Below, piece after piece: positions 22,458-25,695 of a stretch of 25,695 nucleotides of DNA (position 1 is the stretch's first letter; each line of letters opens with the position of its first letter). The notes under the pieces are model-generated. The model was not told the origin of the DNA and searched no databases. It was given only the letters and a program-made list of their open reading frames with translations. The translations under genes and the position numbers were made by a program. This DNA is from UBA11579 sp039714215 (GTDB taxonomy: Bacteria > Chloroflexota > Anaerolineae > Anaerolineales > UBA11579), in the NCBI GenBank assembly GCA_039714215.1, contig JBDLJU010000012.1, forward strand, positions 1-25,695, read 5' to 3'.

Positions 22458-23993
22458 ATGACTTCAGAGAATTTTTCACGTCGCGAATTTCTGCGCCTGA
22501 TAGGGTTAGGAAGTACGGCGCTCTTCCTAAATTCTTGTTTGCCTGAGGGGCAATCAACCTCCCCCGCAATGGTAACGGCAACGCCTCCAATTGGCACGCC
22601 CGATATAGAAATTGCGCTGACCGCGATTCCGGGTGAGGTGCAAATCTTCGAGGGCAAAGCCACGCAGGTATGGCGCTATCAGGGTGAGGTGCTCGCTGGT
22701 CCTGCCGAGTCCCTGCAAATCATCCCGAACTCTTATCTTGGTCCGATCTTCAATGTCCGAAAAGGCCAGACCATCCGGGTACACTTCACCAACGAATTGC
22801 CCGAAACTTCGATCGTGCATTGGCATGGGCTGCATGTCCCCGTCGCAGCAGATGGACATCCGCGCCTGGTGATTGAACCAGGTGAAACGTATGTCTACAA
22901 TTTCACGATCGCCGATCGAGCGGGGACCTATTGGTATCACCCCCATCCACATGGGCGCACCGGACCGCAAGTTTATGCCGGCTTGGCGGGGCTCTTTATC
23001 ATCCGCGATGAGGAGGAGATGGGGTTAGGTTTGCCTTCAGGAGAATACGACCTGCCAATCGTAATCCAAGATCGAATATTTGATCAAGAGAACCAATTGG
23101 TCTATGGCGGAAGGGGGATGATGGACCAGATGATGGGTTTTCTCGGCAGCCAGATTCTGATCAACGGGCTGGCTGATTTCAGCCTGCCGGTCGCTACCCG
23201 CCCGTACCGGGTGCGGTTGTTAAACGGCTCGAATTCGCGGATCTACAAATTGGCCTGGGATGACGGCACGCCGCTGACGGTTTTGGGGACTGACGGCGGC
23301 TTGTTGGAGAAACCAGTGCAGCGGGATTACATCACCCTGGCGCCCGCTCAGCGGGTTGATCTCTGGGTGGATTTCAGCGAGGATGAAGTTGGCAGCAGCA
23401 AGACTCTGGTCAGCTTGCCCTTCGCGGCGTATGGCGGTGAAGTTTCCTATCCATTGTTCAGTGCCCATATTGAGGAAGAGGTCACTGTCTCGGTTTCCCT
23501 GCCAGAGCGGCTATCTGCGATTTCGTGGCATGACGAGGCAGCGGCGGTAAATCGCCGCTCTCCACGCAGTTTTGTTTTGGCGATGGCTGGTATGATGAAC
23601 TGGACGCTGAACGGACGCACTTTCGAAATGCAAGCCGTTGCCGAAAATGAAATTGTCAAACTCAACGATCTGGAAGTTTGGCAGTTCGAGAATCAGGTTG
23701 GCGGTGGAATGGGGATGATGGGGGGAGAGTCTTTGCCGCATCCGATCCATGTGCATGGCTTGCAGTATCAGGTGATCGAGCGTGAAATTTCCTCGGATGG
23801 TCGGTATGCATGGGAGACGTTGAGCAGCGGTCATGTGGATGAAGGCTGGCACGATACCGTCCTGGTGATGCCGGGGGAGCGGGTAAAAGTATTACTGAAG
23901 TTTGAAGACTTCACCGGGCTGTATCTGTACCACTGCCACAACCTGGAGCACGAAGATATGGGAATGATGCGTAACTATCGCGTCGATGCATAG
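22458..23993 (+). CDS. Tat-exported multicopper oxidase (CueO/laccase type)
   Basis: 511 residues. It oxidises a substrate (phenols, metals or Cu(I)) and reduces oxygen to water outside the membrane. The N terminus S-R-R-E-F-L-R (7-13) is a twin-arginine signal, and L-N-S-C (24-27) is lipobox-like, so it may be a Tat lipoprotein. Three cupredoxin domains are present, and all four copper motifs are intact: H-W-H (121-123), H-P-H-P-H (161-165), H-P-I-H-V-H (428-433), and H-C-H-N-L-E-H with Cys493 and axial Met503. Two Met-rich stretches (about 218-227 and 415-423) recall the Met-rich segment of CueO, which suggests copper handling. It is the last plus-strand gene before the terminator at 24091. 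No promoter is clear in the 257-base gap upstream. Confidence 0.92.
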   Translation: MTSENFSRREFLRLIGLGSTALFLNSCLPEGQSTSPAMVTATPPIGTPDIEIALTAIPGEVQIFEGKATQVWRYQGEVLAGPAESLQIIPNSYLGPIFNVRKGQTIRVHFTNELPETSIVHWHGLHVPVAADGHPRLVIEPGETYVYNFTIADRAGTYWYHPHPHGRTGPQVYAGLAGLFIIRDEEEMGLGLPSGEYDLPIVIQDRIFDQENQLVYGGRGMMDQMMGFLGSQILINGLADFSLPVATRPYRVRLLNGSNSRIYKLAWDDGTPLTVLGTDGGLLEKPVQRDYITLAPAQRVDLWVDFSEDEVGSSKTLVSLPFAAYGGEVSYPLFSAHIEEEVTVSVSLPERLSAISWHDEAAAVNRRSPRSFVLAMAGMMNWTLNGRTFEMQAVAENEIVKLNDLEVWQFENQVGGGMGMMGGESLPHPIHVHGLQYQVIEREISSDGRYAWETLSSGHVDEGWHDTVLVMPGERVKVLLKFEDFTGLYLYHCHNLEHEDMGMMRNYRVDA

Positions 23994-24090
23994 CCTATCA
24001 CAAGATGAGAGTAGAAAATATTATTAGATAAGTAACCCCGGTCAGGCTGTCATCTGATTCGATTACCTGATCGCAGTGGATATTAAAATA

Positions 24091-24125
24091 AAGAAGGTCG
24101 CCTCTGTTGCAGGGGTGACCTTCTT
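24091..24125. terminator. bidirectional terminator between convergent genes
   Basis: A 14-pair stem (24091-24104 with 24112-24125), nine pairs perfect at the base and two G-T pairs higher up. It lies between the multicopper oxidase (ends 23993) and the minus-strand membrane protein (ends 24157). Confidence 0.75.
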
Positions 24126-24156
24126 AACGTAATCGTGAACGGAAAAGACAACTTTG

Positions 24157-24537
24157 TTAGTGACTTCCTCCAGAAAGGATCAGGCCGGCTATATAGGATG
24201 CTATCCATAATACCCAAACCGGGAAGCTGATTTTTTTAGGGAAAGCAGCGAGCCGCTCTTGCTTTCCTTTAATTAGGTAATTTGTACCTGCGATGTTCTG
24301 GGCCAAGATGGCCAGCAAAGCAGCTGCACCTAAATAGCTATGGAAGTTTTGCTGAAAACCACCATAAACATAACCGATTGAAAATGTTGCGTAGAAATCG
24401 GCAGTAAAACCGAGCCAATATAGGACCATGTGCCATTTTTTCAGAATTTTAGATTTCACCCCAGCCCACGTCGCAATGGTGTAGATCAGTAATGCAAAGG
24501 TAAATAAAATCAGTCCGATGAGTACAGTTGTTTCCAT
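24157..24537 (-). CDS. HsmA/TIGR03987-like small membrane protein
   Basis: 126 residues with four hydrophobic segments at about 4-25, 36-57, 66-90 and 104-123. The pattern L-K-K-W-H-x-x-L-Y-W-L-G-F-x-x-D (32-47), with later N-F-H-S-Y-L-G and the final K-I-S-F-P-V-W-V-L-W-I, fits small proteins known as HsmA or TIGR03987, as I remember them. Two conserved His (36 and 66) near helix ends could bind heme or a quinone; this is inference. AAGGAG lies upstream of the ATG, and a TATAAT on the minus strand (24573-24578) is a likely -10 box. It is monocistronic, convergent with the multicopper oxidase. Confidence 0.6.
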   Translation of the reverse strand: METTVLIGLILFTFALLIYTIATWAGVKSKILKKWHMVLYWLGFTADFYATFSIGYVYGGFQQNFHSYLGAAALLAILAQNIAGTNYLIKGKQERLAAFPKKISFPVWVLWIASYIAGLILSGGSH

Positions 24538-24641
24538 AGTGTATTCTTCTCCTTTGATTGGGTACGCTTGAAATTATACCTTTGCACTTTGGAGACACAA
24601 CTGTATTTTTTATAGATTTGGCCTGTTGATTTGCGTGGTAT

Positions 24642-25694
24642 TTACAAGTTGGCGTAGGTTTTTTCTAAATCAAGCAGCCACTGCTTGCGCTGCAGTCCGC
24701 CGCCGTAACCGGTGAGGCTGCCATCTGAGCCGATCACCCGATGGCAGGGGATGATGATCGCCACCCGGTTGTGTCCATTTGCCGAGGCGACCGCCCGCAC
24801 AGCTTTGGGGTTGTCGATCGCGATGGCTTGCTGCTTGTAGGAACGAGTTTCGCCATAAGGAATCTCCTGCAGCACCTGCCAGACGGACTGCTGAAAATCT
24901 GTGCCGGGAGTATCCAGAGGGATCGAAAAATCTTTCCTTTTGCCCTCAAAGTATTGCGCCAGTTCAGTTTGTGTTTGGGTTAAAATCTCGGTTTCCCCGG
25001 GTAAAATCACCGAATTAAGCCGTTTTCGCAGATCCTTGAACTCTGTTTCTAGCATGCGGCGGTCGGTGAATTCCAGCAGGCAAAGGCCCTGACTGGTTGC
25101 CCCGGCAAACATCGGGCCAATCGGGGTGGTGAAACGCACCAGATTGATCACCGTTTTTTGATTCAGGCTGGTAGGCGCCTCCCCAAAGATAGCGTGATAA
25201 CGCTCATTGAACCCACTGAGGGATCCGTAACCACTGTCCATCGCGGTATCGGTGATCCGGTCTCCCTGACCAATGCGGGAGAAAGCGGTGTTGATTCGCA
25301 GCATCCTCTGGTAGGCGTGGAAGGTGATCTGGTGATGTTTCTTGAACCAGCGCCGGATCTTGCTGGGTTCGATTCCCCGCTCGCGCAATCCCTGGTCTTT
25401 GATCCGCAGGTAGGGATTGTCATGCAGTTCTTTGATGATCTCCTGGATGTATTCAGGTGTCTCATCCAGTTTGTGCATCGGCTTGCAGACCTTACAGGGG
25501 CGGTAGCCGTGCTGGATCGCTTCTTTGGGGGTCTGGTAGAAAATCACATTTTCCGCTTTGGGTTTCCTGGCACGGCAAGAAGGGCGGCAGAAGATCCCGG
25601 TGGTTTTTACGGCAGTGATGAAGCTGCCCTCAAAACTGGGATCTTTGGTGCCGATGATCTTGTATTTTTCCTGGAAGGTCAGGTTGTTGATCAT
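24642..25694 (-). CDS. ada: bifunctional regulator and DNA methylphosphotriester / O6-methylguanine methyltransferase
   Basis: 350 residues, close to E. coli Ada (354). Ada removes methyl groups from O6-methylguanine and from backbone phosphotriesters by self-methylation, and once methylated activates the adaptive response. The N-terminal zinc domain has cysteines 36, 40, 67 and 70 (F-C-R-P-S-C, then C-K-V-C-K-P); Cys36 is the phosphotriester acceptor. An AraC-type DNA-binding region follows (about 80-175). The C-terminal methyltransferase domain (about 185-345) carries I-P-C-H-R-V with acceptor Cys317, preceded by A-N-G-H-N-R. All key residues are present. The start codon lies one base from the window edge, so its ribosome site and promoter are outside and a longer N terminus cannot be excluded. 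Confidence 0.93.
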   Translation of the reverse strand: MINNLTFQEKYKIIGTKDPSFEGSFITAVKTTGIFCRPSCRARKPKAENVIFYQTPKEAIQHGYRPCKVCKPMHKLDETPEYIQEIIKELHDNPYLRIKDQGLRERGIEPSKIRRWFKKHHQITFHAYQRMLRINTAFSRIGQGDRITDTAMDSGYGSLSGFNERYHAIFGEAPTSLNQKTVINLVRFTTPIGPMFAGATSQGLCLLEFTDRRMLETEFKDLRKRLNSVILPGETEILTQTQTELAQYFEGKRKDFSIPLDTPGTDFQQSVWQVLQEIPYGETRSYKQQAIAIDNPKAVRAVASANGHNRVAIIIPCHRVIGSDGSLTGYGGGLQRKQWLLDLEKTYANL

Positions 25695-25695
25695 G

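Overview
The window looks like a chromosomal segment of a Chloroflexota bacterium, probably class Anaerolineae. This is inferred from gene style, not from a marker gene. The signs are lipoproteins with a short signal peptide ending in (L/M)-(S/T)-A-C, an E-V-T-R-I-V repeat right after one lipobox (a habit I associate with Chloroflexota lipoproteins), a family 5 solute-binding protein of a type I associate with this phylum, moderate GC, purine-rich Shine-Dalgarno sites and one well-supported TTG start. No rRNA, tRNA, CRISPR array, transposase or phage gene was seen.

Layout. 1-282: three hairpins ending an upstream unit, then a near-consensus promoter with a palindrome between its -35 and -10. 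283-1656: alpha/beta hydrolase plus TetR regulator, probably autoregulated. 1942-2118: remnant of a DUF4386 membrane protein. 2183-2701: split-barrel flavin protein. 3081-6909: peptide/nickel-type ABC transporter operon (binding protein, then two permeases), whose binding protein appears circularly permuted. 7021-9089: the two matching ATPases, convergent on the other strand. 9504-11704: divergent class A beta-lactamase-fold serine hydrolase and GNAT acetyltransferase. 11961-12870: hotdog thioesterase and a small membrane protein.

12967-19224 is the least familiar part. It holds, on the minus strand, a polytopic protein, a CtaB-like heme prenyltransferase and two paralogous polytopic proteins of a family I do not recognise. 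Between the paralogs lies a plus-strand Crp-type regulator, and beyond them a lipoprotein made of two near-identical domains resembling FmdE. A Crp-like site lies between the second paralog and the lipoprotein. 19523-23993: two overlapping membrane-protein genes, a lipoprotein of a conserved unnamed family, and a Tat-exported multicopper oxidase. The window closes with an HsmA/TIGR03987-like membrane protein and ada.

Taken together, one half is peptide or oligopeptide uptake. The other half suggests an envelope redox or heme/copper-related gene neighbourhood (heme O synthase, multicopper oxidase, HsmA-like protein, FmdE-like lipoprotein, Crp regulator). That link is inference from proximity only. 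The best candidates for something undescribed are the permuted binding protein and the paralog/Crp/duplicated-lipoprotein locus.
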